Source: Zygaena filipendulae (taxonomy: Eukaryota; Arthropoda; Insecta; Lepidoptera; Zygaenidae). Taken from it: a stretch of 64,000 nt of DNA. Both the position numbers and the translations under genes were made by a program. The DNA lies in the NCBI GenBank assembly GCA_907165275.2, contig OU015659.1:3390501-3454500 (forward strand), given 5' to 3'. Under the pieces are notes generated by a model, which saw nothing but the letters and a program-made list of their open reading frames with translations, was not told the origin of the DNA and made no database searches. Shown here in pieces: positions 33,651 through 45,649 of this stretch (the stretch's first letter is position 1; every line of letters starts with the position of its first letter).

Positions 33651-34431
33651 TAAGAAATTCTCGTTAGAATAACAAACACAAATTGGTCCAGCCTTTTACA
33701 CGTGATGCTGTGACCATTTCCCTTGGTCACCACATCATTTTTATAGATATAGGTTTTATTTAATTTAAAGCGAAAGGTTACTGACTGAATAAACAATTTT
33801 GAAAACTATGTGCCTCATGAACATGAAAGGTGGTAAATTTCACAGAGTTTCTGCTGGAACACTCAAGTTAACGCCAGTGAAACACAATGAATAGCTGGTG
33901 TATTTATAAAGAGAAGGTTATTTAAAGGTCAAATACAACATCTAATTTTAAACTAATCGATTAAAAAGAAACATATTTTGTAGATTGTTTTTCTGTGCAT
34001 CCAATGAGCTCACATTGAAGGCAATACCATCAAATTGAAACAAGTTATTCAATTATTTATTAATATTTTTATCATGCATGTATTGTTTATAATGAGTAAT
34101 ATCATGCAGTTTTGTTGTCTCTAAAGTAAGCAAATTTGATTAGCGCGGTATTGTTGTATAGGCGAAGATCTGGTAGGTACTTTATTCTATATAATAACAC
34201 TACAGAAAAACAAATCGAACATGAAAATTTAAGGTCTTTTTATTCCAAGTGAATCAATCTTAAAGATGCATATATTGCATGCAAATAATATGCATACATC
34301 CATTTTCATATGATGTTTAGAAAGTTTAGTCAAAAGTCAAATTGTCAGTACGTACATGTTATTATGATGTCTTTAAGCCAACCATAAAGTGGTAATAAGT
34401 TAAATGATTATAATTTTAATTATTGCTGTAG

Positions 34432-37400
34432 ATGGGAGAAGCACCAGAAATTGAAGAAACCAACCCTAGACAATTACTGGGCTTAGGCCGACGTCACTTG
34501 GCGGTGAAGGATTATAATGCTGCAGCTGAGACTCTGGCAACTGCATGTGAACTGCTCGCCAAGGAGTACAGTGACACTGCCGATCAGCTTGCAGAGCCGT
34601 ACTTGTGGTAAATAATCACTTTTAAATTTAATAATACAATAACATAAATACCTACTGTAAAAATCTTTGGTCAGTGCAATAAAGTGTATTGTATTGTAAT
34701 ATCTATTAGAAGTATAATCAACAGTGCTTGGGTTTAAACCCGATAAGTCTTTTGCCGTCTTTTATCAGATTTATATCAAAGCACTGGGTTGATTGCATAT
34801 CTATAATTACAAGATTTTGTAACTCAAAATTCAGTATTTATAATAGGAATAAATAAGTTGAAATCCACTATTGTATAAAATTCAATCCAACTTGCAATAT
34901 GACTTTAATTGCATTTAGTGGCAACTGAAGAGAAACATGTAAAAAATACTTCAATCACAGGCAGTGGTATAACAAGTTTATACCAGTTGAGTTGAGCATA
35001 ATCCTTACATATTGTAAAACAAAGCCCCCCCTGCCGCATCTCTGTCTATTCGCAAAAAACTACTGAACAGATTTTCATGCGGTTTTCACCAATAGATAGG
35101 GTGATTTATGAGGAAGGTTAAGGTACCTATATAATCTGTCAATTTTTTTGCATAAATTGGTTGAATTAATATAATGATAATAATTGTTGGAAGTGTCGAA
35201 AAAAGTAGGTACTATATCGCTTTCACGAGTTAACGACTGACTCTCAATCATCACGAATTTGCGCACGAATTGTCAGGGATACAAAAACGGATATAGGTAC
35301 CTACTTATTATCTCGGAATTCCCGCGGGAACTCCGAAAGTACTGCTGGTGAATCCACAGGGAACAGCTAGGTAGTACCGAATAAGTTACTTTTTAAATCA
35401 GTTTCAGTCAGAGTCACACTGTATTGTAGGATGTAGCTACTTCATAACTTCCCAGCTAAGTCTTAATCAGAAAACACGAAAAAATAAAAACTTGTTCAGT
35501 GATACTGGAGTTACCTACAGTTTTTTGTTTTTCTGTTTCAATTCTTTTCTAGGTATGGCAAAGCTCTTTTAGGACTGTCAAGAGAAGAAGCTGGTGTGTT
35601 CGGGGACAAAGTACCGGTGACAACAAAAAAAGACGATGAAGATGAAGGTATATACACATTATTATTTATTCTCATTGAATGTAATCACCAATTACCTTTA
35701 GCCGAGTTGACAATGATGATTGTTAAGGCATGTATCGTGATATCACGTGGTCACGTAAAGTTATCCAATAAAAGTCCAATTTTGTTCAGATAAAGTAGTG
35801 TATGAAACTGCACATAACGGGGCTCCTAGAATACTCGTGTGATATAATTATCATGAATTCCTACTTCTTTAGAATTTCGGCTTTTCAGCAAGGTTTTTTT
35901 AAACAACCTTGTGTTTGATAACTCATGTTAATATGCCAGTTCAATAAACTATTATTATAAATTTGATTGGACTTTATTAAATGTTTTTAGAAGACGATAG
36001 TGAAGAAAATCTTGAAGAAGGTGAAGATTGTGATGAGGAACAGAATGGTGATGACATAGAGATTAAGGGAAACAATGATAAAGGTGATGGAAAGAAACCT
36101 GAAGTGTCTGCTAAAGAGCAGTCAGAGGCTGGAGGTAGTGCAGCCACTGATGATGAAAAACCAGTAAGTAATTTGTTTTGTATCCACATCACTTAACATA
36201 GTTATATTATTGGTTGGATCACTTAATAAAAAGTTTTCCTTTATATTTTTAGGCCATTGAATGATGGAACTTTAACTAAATTTTATAAATCCCATTTTCA
36301 TGCATTTCAACTACTCAACCGATCAATCCTAAAATTAATTTCGCATACACATTACACAAAATGACAAGGTATCTTTATCGATAAGAGTACAATACTGTTT
36401 CCAAGGGATGGGAAATTGACATAATAATAATCGATGTCTTTTATTTTTCATTTAACCACCACACCAAAAGATATAAACAAAAGATTTTGTTATGTATAAA
36501 ATTTAAAAAAAACTCATTAAATATTTTTTTTGTCCCGAAGACCGAACTTAGAAAACAGTGATTGAAAGTAACTGCTGATATATTTTTTTGACCAAAGTCT
36601 GTGTTGTTATGTCAATAGGGTCCATCGAACGGTGAAGCCAATGAATCCACAGTTGACTTGGATAATGATGAGGAGGTTGACAATTTACAGCACGCTTGGG
36701 AGATGCTTGGTAAGGATATTTTTCTAAAGTTGTAATAAATTGTACATAATAAATAAATATGATAAAAAAGGATATAGCCTTACTTGAACCCTTTTTTTTT
36801 GTGCCAGAGTAGTTTTTGTTTACCGCTGCTGTCACCGTGAAACTAATATAATAATAATCTATTAATATAATAATACTCAACTGATCATGATTAAAAGCAT
36901 ACAAGTTGTCAAGGGTACTAAGAAGAACATAGCGTACTTTTGATCCTGGACTTCCCAAAGGAATATTAAAATTAATGTAGATGAAAACAATGTTTTCTTT
37001 TTGTAATCAATTTAACTTTTTACACTTGATTGTACTTGGAACTGGCTAAATTCATGAATCACGGTAAAAAAAAAGGTACAACAGTATAGTATTATATTAT
37101 CTGTGGTTATAACCTATGAGGAGGGACAATTAATTTTACAACTGCCTTCTAGTATAAATAATGTAAACTCATTTAACGTATTTCAAAAAAATATTGTCAG
37201 AGTATCTTCTAAAAAATCAGACATTCTTTAAATGAGCTGATATGTAAATGAGTTGTGACCTTGTTAAAGTTTTAGATTTTACATCTCTCATACTCGGTAA
37301 GTAGGTCCTTATTATCCCCAAATGGGGCTTGTAGGTGACCAATTAGCGCTCTAGGGTAATAATATAACTAAAAAAGCCCTAGGGCGGTAAGTAATTTAAA

Positions 37401-37964
37401 AAAAAAAACTCTTCACTCTTTCAAAAAGTTCGCGTACATTTAACCATCATACTGGCAATAGACATCATGCATTCAGCCCAATGATAAAAGGTCGCTTCGC
37501 TATTCAGCCTTGTCTTCCTATGAGTATATTATAATAGTCATCACGAATGGCGAAGCTCAATTTCGTTCTTGAAAAATAAATTAAAAAATGTACTATTATT
37601 ATCATCGTAATGCCGGTTTTTTTTCTACTTACCTCACAATCGAGATGTAAAGCAGAGTAGTTAGCTCAGGTGTAAGCATCAATTGCACCCTCGAACTATA
37701 GGCGCACGAGTTTTACAGTCCTTGGCTACTAATCTACTATTAAATATTCTCATGTAAGCAATTAATGAATTCCTGTTTTACATTATTCACCCCCCCCCCC
37801 CGCAGAGCTGTCGCGCAGCATCCTGGAAAAGCGCGTGTCGGGCGGCGGCGGCGAGGCGGCGCGCGCCGTGCTGGCCGAGGCGCACCTGGCGCTGGGCGAG
37901 GTGGCGCTCGAGAGCGAGACCTACGACAAGGCCGTGCTCGACCTGCGTGAGTACAGTGCGCACG

Positions 37965-38007
<43 letters not shown>

Positions 38008-41000
38008 GCACGCACGCACACACACACGCACACACACACACACGACACCCACGCACGCACCGAAATAGGCACACGCACACAGACACACGCACATAGACAT
38101 AGGTACACACAGGCAATACACAGGCACGCACAGAAATAGCAAAGAATAGAGATTATATTATAAAGAAGAGAGACTTTCCGCCTCCCACAAATTTCATGCC
38201 TCCTCACACCCCGCGCAAGTTTCTTGGAAATTCCGAGGAAAGTTTGACAGATGTAGAATTTACATGTGATAATTATTCCGACAGCTGACAGTTACTGTCA
38301 GCTCGCTGTCAACCCTCAGAAGAATAAGTTATTCTTCTGAGTGTCAACCTTACGATACGCACACGTGTATGTTCATACCGGCCGTTTTACTTAAAGTGCT
38401 GGAATCAGTTCATTTGTAAGAGGTGTCACCGGCATGGTATACACAGACACATGCGTATACAGGCACCTGCACACGCATGCGCACACATGCACACGCGCAC
38501 ACACATTTGTTTTTAATTTTACTATATCAAATGTAAACTATCCCTTTTTTGCAGAGAAATGCTTGGAAATCCAACAGGACATCTACCACAGCGATAACAG
38601 GCGGATTGCAGAAACGCATTACCAGATTGGTAAGTGTAGAAAAATCTTTGTCATATTATAGTAATAACTTAAGTCCGACGTGTTATTAATAAACACTTTC
38701 GCATGTTTTTTTCGTAATTATAGTAATTTATTTTATCATTTGCATCTAGCCTAAGTACCTACTGTTCACCTACAAAATATACATGAGAGTTATTATTGAA
38801 TTTTTTTTTAATGAAAATTTGAAAGAGCAGACAATGCAGTCTCTTGTTTACCAAATCACATCACTATTTTATCAAATCACATCACAAAACTCTGCATTCC
38901 TTAGTAATAATAAAGATTTAAGAACAACGCATAGTCACTACGGTGAGAACTCATACCTACTCAATGTCGGTTATTTGCAGGTCTAGCAAACTCGCTCGCA
39001 TCCAACTTCGAGGACGCCATTACCCACTTCAAAGCCGCCGCGAACATTCTGGAGACTAGAATTAAAAATCTCGAGAACCCCGACACCGCCGCTCAAGATT
39101 CCACAGTCAAGAAGTACGTCAAGAATGACCCGCTGTACACGGCCGCGGCGGAAATCAAGGAGATAAAAGAACTGCTGCCGGAAATAAAGGAGAAAATCCA
39201 GGACATGTTGGATTACAAAGCGGAGGTAAGGCCGTGTGATTGTCTTGAGGAAACTAGGAAGATGCTGAGAGATATGATGGTGAAAGAGAAGACTTTCTGC
39301 CGCGTCGAATGTAAAGCTTAAGCCGCATATAGCGGACGCAAGTTGTGCCAGCTAATAAATATCGCCTGTTTTTGACTTAGTTGACATGATATCATTAATA
39401 ATTTTAAAGTAATTTAAATACGCTACCCATCCTTTACCTAAGTCTGTGTTAGACGTAATGGCAAAATTGGCCTAGGTCGTAAATCTGGGTTCTAACCTTA
39501 TTGGATCCGGCTCGAAGGACCAATTATGTAGGAGCTGTTTGCTCCCACATTGATGTTATGTGGCTCTTTGCTTCCTGTCCCGTCGGAATCTTCCGTCACA
39601 AAATCTATGTGGGAGCAAACAGCTCCTATAGTCAAATTATACCATTTGTAATTATTCAGAATACAGCTGTTGTTTTATATCCGGATATAAAATAAAACAT
39701 ACAAGTTGAAAATTACAGACCTTTATGCCTAGCTAAACCTGTAAACTTTTTACTCGCATAATTACTTCTCTAAATTACACAGTGGGAATTAAATATCTGG
39801 ACTAATTTAACTTTATTAGATTGCAGTTTTATTTTATTGGACATAGATGTAAGGTTATATTATGAATTCTTGCCAATTGTAAAGTTCCTAAATTTTTTTC
39901 GCATAACTTCGATGTTTGTACTACTTACAATTAATTTATCTGAATAGTTATTGGCTGATTGAAATTGTTACAGTATTATTGAGTAATTTGTGATACTAAT
40001 AATAATTATTATAAAAATGATGGTTGTGCCTTAATTTCTATTTTTTGATACTCTGAATTTTTTTTTAGTAATTATGTCTGATTATAGTGTAAGAATAGTG
40101 TTAGATTGTAAGTGGAAATACTTTACAATTTCCACTAAAATTGTGGCCATTTTTGTATTGTGTTGTAAAGCAGTGGGTGTTTGCTAGTTTTTTTTTACTC
40201 GAATAAATTTGATCCAAATTAAAATATGAGTGTATTATTTCAGCTCAAACCCAATACATTAATGGCAGTGTTCGACAATTATTTATATATTTTTGTATGT
40301 ATTTGCATTGATTTCACAGCCATTGGTGTGATTTAAAGTCATATAAAATTTAAAAAATCTGAAAATATCCGACTACAATTTCGACTTTGCGACAGATTAC
40401 AAAGGCAGAGATATTTGATATTGCCTGTAGTTTTTGGGATATGAATACCTATATATGGGAAATCCACCCGGTGCTTGGGATTAACCCGATAACAGCCTGC
40501 CGCTTTCGGGTTAAAACCCGATAAAAGACCGTAAAAGGCTGGCTTTTAACGGGTTTAATCCAAGCACCGGGTTGATTGTCCATCTGTAGGAATGTTAAGC
40601 ACTAAGTAGCACTAAAATACTGTAACTTTTAAACGGTCACGCATTGTCAGACAGAGCAAAAACGTCAAAAACTCATATATTTTCAAGTAGGTTCGTAAAC
40701 TTACGGAAAAAAATATATAAATAGGTACTATTAAGTTTGAAATTGTTTACTGCAAAAATATGAATTCTAGGTCACGCGTTGACTGCCTCATTTTATTAGC
40801 TGTCCCCCTGCGGTTTCGGGAGTCCTTCGGGAACTCTATCGAGTATCCTATCATACAGGGATACTGTAGCTTCCTATCAGTGAAAAGAATTTCAAGGATC
40901 GGTTCAGTAATTTCAAAGTTTGTATACTTACAAACTAAACCGGCGTTTATTTCGCAGTTTTCGTGGGAAATCTGCTATAAAAGTACCCTATTGTACTTTT

Positions 41001-41628
41001 CTGTACCTAACGTTTATGAAGAATCTCATCATAATCGATTGAGTAGTAACAGCGTAAAAGCGCAAAAAACCCAAATTCGCATTTCGACGGTCTCTACGTG
41101 AAAACTTGTATCAGAAAAGTGAAATCTGAAAGTTTGAACTCAATTTCATTGTCAGAAAGCAAAAACCCGCAAATCACGTATCAGTTCAGTTCACGTTCAG
41201 TGATTGTACCATCGATTTATAATGTCTATTAGTTAGTTTCGTTTTAAACAGTAACCAGTATAGCTCAGTATGAGTATAGTACAAAGCAACGGCTTCGCAG
41301 TATACTAAATTGACGTCATACCTTTACAGTGCTCTCAGTTATAACGGAACATACGCTTAGTTAATGCTTTCTTCAACTTTAAAATATGACGTGCGAAGGT
41401 AGGTAGTTAATCAAAGATAAACTCTCTCAATTCCAGACGATAAAGCGCGTCCACGAAACCCTGGCCGGGGCGAACGGGTCCCAAGCGGCCGGCGCTAACG
41501 GGGAATCCGCCGCCAAGCCCGCCGCGTCCGACATCTCGCACCTGGTGAAGAGGAAGCGCAAGTCGAGCGAGGGCGAGCCGGCCGCGGCCGCCGCCAAGCG
41601 CGCCAACACGGCGGCGGAACGGTGCTAG
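34432..41628 (+). CDS. NASP: NASP-like histone chaperone (SHNi-TPR family)
   Basis: Eight coding exons join in phase: 34432-34607, 35553-35647, 35991-36163, 36619-36709, 37806-37946, 38555-38629, 38981-39225 and 41437-41628 (TAG), giving 395 residues. NASP binds H3 and H3-H4 in the nucleus and protects the soluble histone pool. Visible features: a first TPR helix pair ([19 protein letters not shown], 14-32); an acidic segment inserted in the TPR array at about 86-177 (KKDDEDEEDDSEEN onward), as in all NASP/Hif1 proteins; further TPRs at about 190-215 and 245-285 ([19 protein letters not shown]); a helical linker ending near 332; and a C-terminal bipartite basic signal (KRKRK at 370-374, KR at 386-387). 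The ATG lies directly after a splice acceptor (AG 34430-34431), so a non-coding upstream exon is implied. The 5th exon acceptor is preceded by a run of about 13 C, and its donor is followed by a long CA repeat. Confidence 0.9.
34715..34801. mobile_element. MITE of the CCCGGTGCTT family, copy 3 (short)
   Basis: GTGCTTGGGTTTAAACCCG on the left and AAAGCACTGGGTTGATTG on the right; located in the first NASP intron. Confidence 0.5.
35040..35370 (+). mobile_element. Composite Helitron-like element in the first NASP intron
   Basis: The left part has CTATTCGCAAAAAACTACTG and GGTTTTCACCAATAGATAGG. The right part has TTTCACGAGTTAACGACTG and ends in a degenerate hairpin and CTAG at 35367-35370. Two body types appear joined. 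Confidence 0.6.
37967..38115. repeat. CA/CACG microsatellite in a NASP intron
   Basis: (CA)n with interspersed CG units begins about 20 bp after the donor at 37947. A second, looser CA-rich stretch is at 38440-38510. The long ORFs reading through it on the minus strand are artefacts of the repeat. Confidence 0.9.
38307..38349. mobile_element. 27-bp palindromic micro-insertion with perfect 8-bp direct repeat
   Basis: TGTCAACC at 38307-38314 recurs exactly at 38342-38349. The insert 38315-38341 is a perfect palindrome around one central base, arm CTCAGAAGAATAA. It lies in a NASP intron. Confidence 0.6.
39529..39629. repeat. Inverted repeat with AGGAGCTGTTTGCTCCCACA arms
   Basis: A 20-bp arm near 39530 is matched exactly by its reverse complement near 39610, about 60 bp apart, in the last NASP intron. 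Could be a very short MITE or a transcribed hairpin. Confidence 0.6.
40455..40583. mobile_element. MITE of the CCCGGTGCTT family, copy 4
   Basis: CACCCGGTGCTTGGGATTAA and TTAATCCAAGCACCGGGTTG form exact inner arms around a second inverted pair of TTAACCCG blocks. Last NASP intron. Confidence 0.7.
40796..41075 (-). mobile_element. Degenerate Helitron-like element
   Basis: Starts TAGCTGTCCCCCTGCGG and contains GGAGTCCTTCGGGAACTC and later a second block with GCAGTTTTCGTGGGAAATC. Last NASP intron. Confidence 0.5.
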
Positions 41629-41683
41629 TCGTTGCAGTCAGCTGCCGCGCGCCACTCGGTACGACCGTAAGGGCGGTAACAAA

Positions 41684-41793
41684 TGGTAGACAACATAAGA
41701 AGTTGGCCACAGCTCGCGCCGCTGATAGCTGTGGCCAACTTCGTATGTTGTCTACCATTTGTTTTTGCCGCCGCCGCCGAGGCTGTGGCCAAG
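41684..41793. mobile_element. Hairpin MITE about 55 bp after the NASP stop codon
   Basis: CAAATGGTAGACAACATA and AAGTTGGCCACAGCT are mirrored by AGCTGTGGCCAACTT and TATGTTGTCTACCATTTG, giving a stem of about 35 bp. The right flank GCCGCCGCCGCCGAGGCTGT is the outer arm. A fuller relative is at 63357-63537. Confidence 0.7.
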
Positions 41794-41803
41794 GGTGACT
41801 GGG

Positions 41804-42124
41804 TCCGTTTATATCTACAGACATTGAGCGTGCCAAAAACGTGATAGGGCAAAAACCCACAGACACCGGTTGTTTACAAAAGACATTTATCTGCACGATT
41901 CCGATGCTCTATTCACCCTGCTCGACGTGTAGCCACAGACACGTACAAAAATGAACCGCGAGACAAAATATTCTGTCCGCGAATACTGGCCTGTGTCTGT
42001 CGGCGTCTGGGCGGCCGTGTTACGATGGATGTGAATACGTTAATACGCACTGTACAGGAGATTATTATCTTGTCTGCGACGGAACGTGTCTGGCACGCTC
42101 AATGTCTGTAGATATAAACGGACT
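41804..42124. mobile_element. MITE with GTCCGTTTATATCTACAGAC ends
   Basis: GTCCGTTTATATCTACAGAC continues to ATTGAGCGTGCCA on the left and is mirrored exactly at about 42092-42124. Non-coding, about 320 bp. Confidence 0.75.
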
Positions 42125-42246
42125 TTAAAGCCGCACCATTTTTGCCGCGCAACGAAGATAGACCGTCTAAATGGCGATTCGGCTCGGTGAGGCGATTTGT
42201 GAAGCGGCGAAAATCGACCCGTGTAGTTAAACCTTACTCAAACTTA

Positions 42247-42421
42247 GGCCCGCCGCCCATTGTGACTTTTTGTCGACGTGACTTTCTGTCACTTAGTCAA
42301 GTGCAATGAAAACTATACTGAGTGCGCTCATTATGGTGACGTGACAATACGGTGACCTCAGTACATTTTTCATAAGTGACAGAAAGTCACGTCGACAAAA
42401 AGTCACAATGGGCGGCGGGCC
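42247..42421 (+). mobile_element. 175-bp MITE, copy A of an inverted pair
   Basis: Ends GGCCCGCCGCCCATTGTGAC and its reverse complement, about 50-bp arms, flanked by TTA/TAA. Both arms read GTCGACGTGAC. Confidence 0.85.
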
Positions 42422-42454
42422 TAAGTTCTTAGTTTGAGTAGGGTATCAAACTAA

Positions 42455-42629
42455 GGCCCGCCGCCCATTGTGACTTTTTGTCGCCGTGACTTTCTGTCAC
42501 TTATGAAAAATGTACTGAGGTCACCGTATTGTCACGTCACCATAATGAGCGCACTCAGTATAGTTTTCATTGCACTTGACTAAGTGACAGAAAGTCACGG
42601 CGACAAAAAGTCACAATGGGCGGCGGGCC
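42455..42629 (-). mobile_element. 175-bp MITE, copy B, opposite orientation
   Basis: The reverse complement of copy A, except that both arms read GTCGCCGTGAC. TAA flanks both sides (42452-42454 and 42630-42632). PIF/Harbinger-like by target site; ends resemble the GGGCCGGCGCCCATT end of 6008-6548. Confidence 0.85.
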
Positions 42630-45211
42630 TAAGAACTTAGACAAACAAACAAACCAGTATCTTGAGAGGTGACCGGTTCTTGAGTAGCGTTTACGAATAC
42701 ACACCCTAATGTTGGATTCGATGCGGAATGCGGTGCGAGCACTCGACGCTGAATGTGCGTTTCTCAATAACTGAACTTTTCATAAACGACACCTCATAAA
42801 ATTCTCTTCTCATGTAGAGCACTACTCATAGGTACTTTTCATATAGGGCACGTCTCAAAATGAAAAATGTGCATTTTTATATTAGGGGTGCATAACCCTA
42901 GACATATGCAATATGGTCTCAAAATAAAAATGTTTGAATAATCAAATTTTGAAGTGTGCATTTTAAGAATTTCTTCATTTTGAGAAGTGGCTGTAATGTC
43001 AGAAAGCTGTTTTTTTGAGATTCTGCGTAAAACCTGTTGTTTTGGTCTAGAAGTCTGTGACGATCCTGGATGGTATGTGTACACGGACGGCTAGTTCACA
43101 AAGTTTTTCAAATATTTATAGTATTTAAACAAGAAAGGGTGCATTTTTTCTATCCTGTACCAATTTTTGTAAAAAAAATATATATAAATACCTATATAAT
43201 CCCGTAGCGGAAATTGTATAAAATGGTAAGATTTGCCTCCTAAATGGTTTACTTTAAAAAGTGGTTATCTTTGATTTACTTAATTCAAGAACCTGCCCCA
43301 ATTAGATCTGCGTCTATTTCATATAATATTGTGTTGTGGTCGCGTTTTCTCTGCGGTAACGCGAAGAAAATTAAGTCTATGTTTGATAATAATTGCTTTT
43401 ACACAAAAAAGTAAACTTTTAAATTTCTATTAAATCTTAACCAAATGGGACCATCCTGGAGGTACAATCCCCCTTTTTAAATAAAAATACAATTATAAAT
43501 CGGTTCGAACCGACAGAGAAATTACAATACATAAAAATACTTATGTCGTTTAAAAACGCTCTTTACCTAATAATTGTTCTTGTACTAAGAGTCGTTTTAC
43601 TTTATCACTAATTTGCTCCTTAAAAGTCAGAATCGTCTTTCTTTAGTATTAAACTGTAGAAAAAAATAACTTAGGTAAAATAATTTTCACTAATTTTTTT
43701 TTTAAAGATAGTAACTATATATATACATATAATATGCCTAGTATATTAATTTTTTGTTGGTCTCAAACGCTCCTACAGCACTTTTTTGCAGTATTTCATG
43801 AAGGCCATATTTTATGTTTTCTTACACCCACTTGTAAATTCAAAATGTCAACAAGTTAGCGAAGGAAATATATCTTTTCACTCATATTTTCTATTGCCTT
43901 TGTTAGTATAGGTACAAATTATTTTAGTTCCATACCTCGCTTCGATATTTTTGCTACCAGTTTTAATATTATTTGATATTAGAATAGTTATTTATTCGAG
44001 ATAAATCATGCGCGTTATGTAAATATTCTAAATTAGCAGAGCTGTGTGATTATTATTGACATTTAATCTTTTGAATTTTCGAATTCGCTGATTATGATCT
44101 GAATTAAAATATCTGATTTCTTTATCAATCGGCGTTTACTTGAGATTTTGATTTTGTAGTCGTGAGCGCATCATAATCAGTATAATGCCGTAAAATAGGC
44201 ACAAGCGGTGTATCGAATTTAGACAAAAAAAAGTTTTCTTTTAAAATGGCGGCGGCTTTGTCAATTCAGCTGGTCTATGGAAAAAGAAAGCAACTGTAAA
44301 TATTTTTCGAAATGAGTTTTTCTTTGTATTTTTGCCACTTTTCAAGCATAACGGACGTTGCTACATACTTTATCACAACCGTCAAAAAAGCTTTAGTCTT
44401 AGAGAAATTGAAATTAATAAAATCGTTAAATCATGTTTTAAATAAAGCAATTTCCTGTTTTTTGCTCCTGTAAAATTTATTCAGCTGCAATTACTTTGTT
44501 TTACCGTAGGACAGTCGAATGTTAAGTAAACAGTTTGCAGTATAAGGCTCTCTTCGTTATAAGTTTACTAATAGTGTCAAATTATCCCAATACTTACGTT
44601 GTAATCAACGACCACCATTGGATTTGAACCTTATTTCCACGACTTAAGGTTTAATTTGCGATAAGTCCATAAACCACTTGTCTTAGTCAAATAGTTGAAG
44701 TTTTTGTGATGTAGGTACCTAGACGATAATAATATTATTATAATAAAAATAAGCTGTAGAATAATTAATAGTTTTTAATGCAGTGAATTTACATTTAAGT
44801 TTATTCCTTTTGATCTAATTAATAAGTTATCAGTTAGTTTTTCTAATAACATTAAAAATAAATCATTTGTCAAACGTTTAACATTTCCTTGTTATTTTAT
44901 ACTTCTTCCTTGCGTGCTTTTGTATACTAATTGTAAGACTTGTAAAACCAATACTGAAAAAATTCTTAGCATAACCCAGCGTAATAAAAATCTTTGCTGC
45001 AGCAAAACTCCAATGACGTTCCCAATAAACCGACCGTAGTGGTTTATATACAAGAGTACCGACATTGGTCGGTCTATCAATCTGGTTCTATAGTGAAGAA
45101 AGACTTTTGAATAAGGTGAACAACAAGATCGTGAACTCTAACAATAAGATCGTGAGAGAAAGAGAGAGTCTCAAATGAATGGCTTGTGACCTCTTCTGAG
45201 TTTGTGACATA

Positions 45212-45278
45212 ATCAGCGATTTTGGGTGTTCGCTGATTATAATGGGTTATAATCAGCGAACACCCAAAATTATGTTGA
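45212..45278. repeat. Hairpin of about 28 bp with a 6-bp bulge
   Basis: TTTTGGGTGTTCGCTGATTA is mirrored by TAATCAGCGAACACCCAAAA around a short loop. The outer CATAAT/ATTATG pair is separated on the left by an extra CAGCGA. Confidence 0.65.
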
Positions 45279-45320
45279 ACGTGTGTATCTGTGTGTCTGA
45301 TTTGGCTGTGGTATCATAGA

Positions 45321-45632
45321 CAGTGGCGTAACGGGGTGGTGGGGGGGGGGGGGGGGGGGGGCAATGGGCGGCACTTTGGCCGGGGTGGCATTTGCGGCGG
45401 TTTTTAGTTGATTTCCCCCAACGTTCTTTCTGTCAATTTTTTTTACATATAAGCAAAGAGAAGGTAATCACTACGTTTTAAGTACATAATTGTTTTCACT
45501 TTTCAGGTTAGTATTATTCAATAAGAGTACTACCATTTTTTTTTATCAATTGCAAAAATAAAAGTAAGAGGGCGGCAAATTTGGATCCGCATCGGGTGCT
45601 AGCAGGGTGCTAGTGATCTACGCTACGCCACT
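45321..45632. mobile_element. hAT-like MITE with ATCATAG target duplication
   Basis: CAGTGGCGTA at the left and TACGCCACTG at the right end, flanked by ATCATAGA and ATCATAGT (seven of eight bases match), as expected for hAT elements. Contains a G-run of about 25. Confidence 0.75.
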
Positions 45633-45649
45633 GATCATAGTTGCCAAAC

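Larger units (their letters stand above)
28282..34431. other. Intergenic region between the divergent stargazin-like and NASP genes
   Basis: No supported coding exon. Upstream exons or promoters of both genes are expected here but cannot be placed; a splice-donor-like AATGTAAGTACC near 32977 could end a NASP 5' UTR exon (weak). Repeats are listed separately. The blocks at 28500-29500 and 32400-33450 show nothing recognisable. Confidence 0.5.

Noticed and set aside
37740..38207. Long Cys/Val-rich and Thr/His-rich ORFs on both strands
   Set aside because: They read through the CA/CG microsatellite next to a real NASP exon; dinucleotide repeats stay open in all frames.
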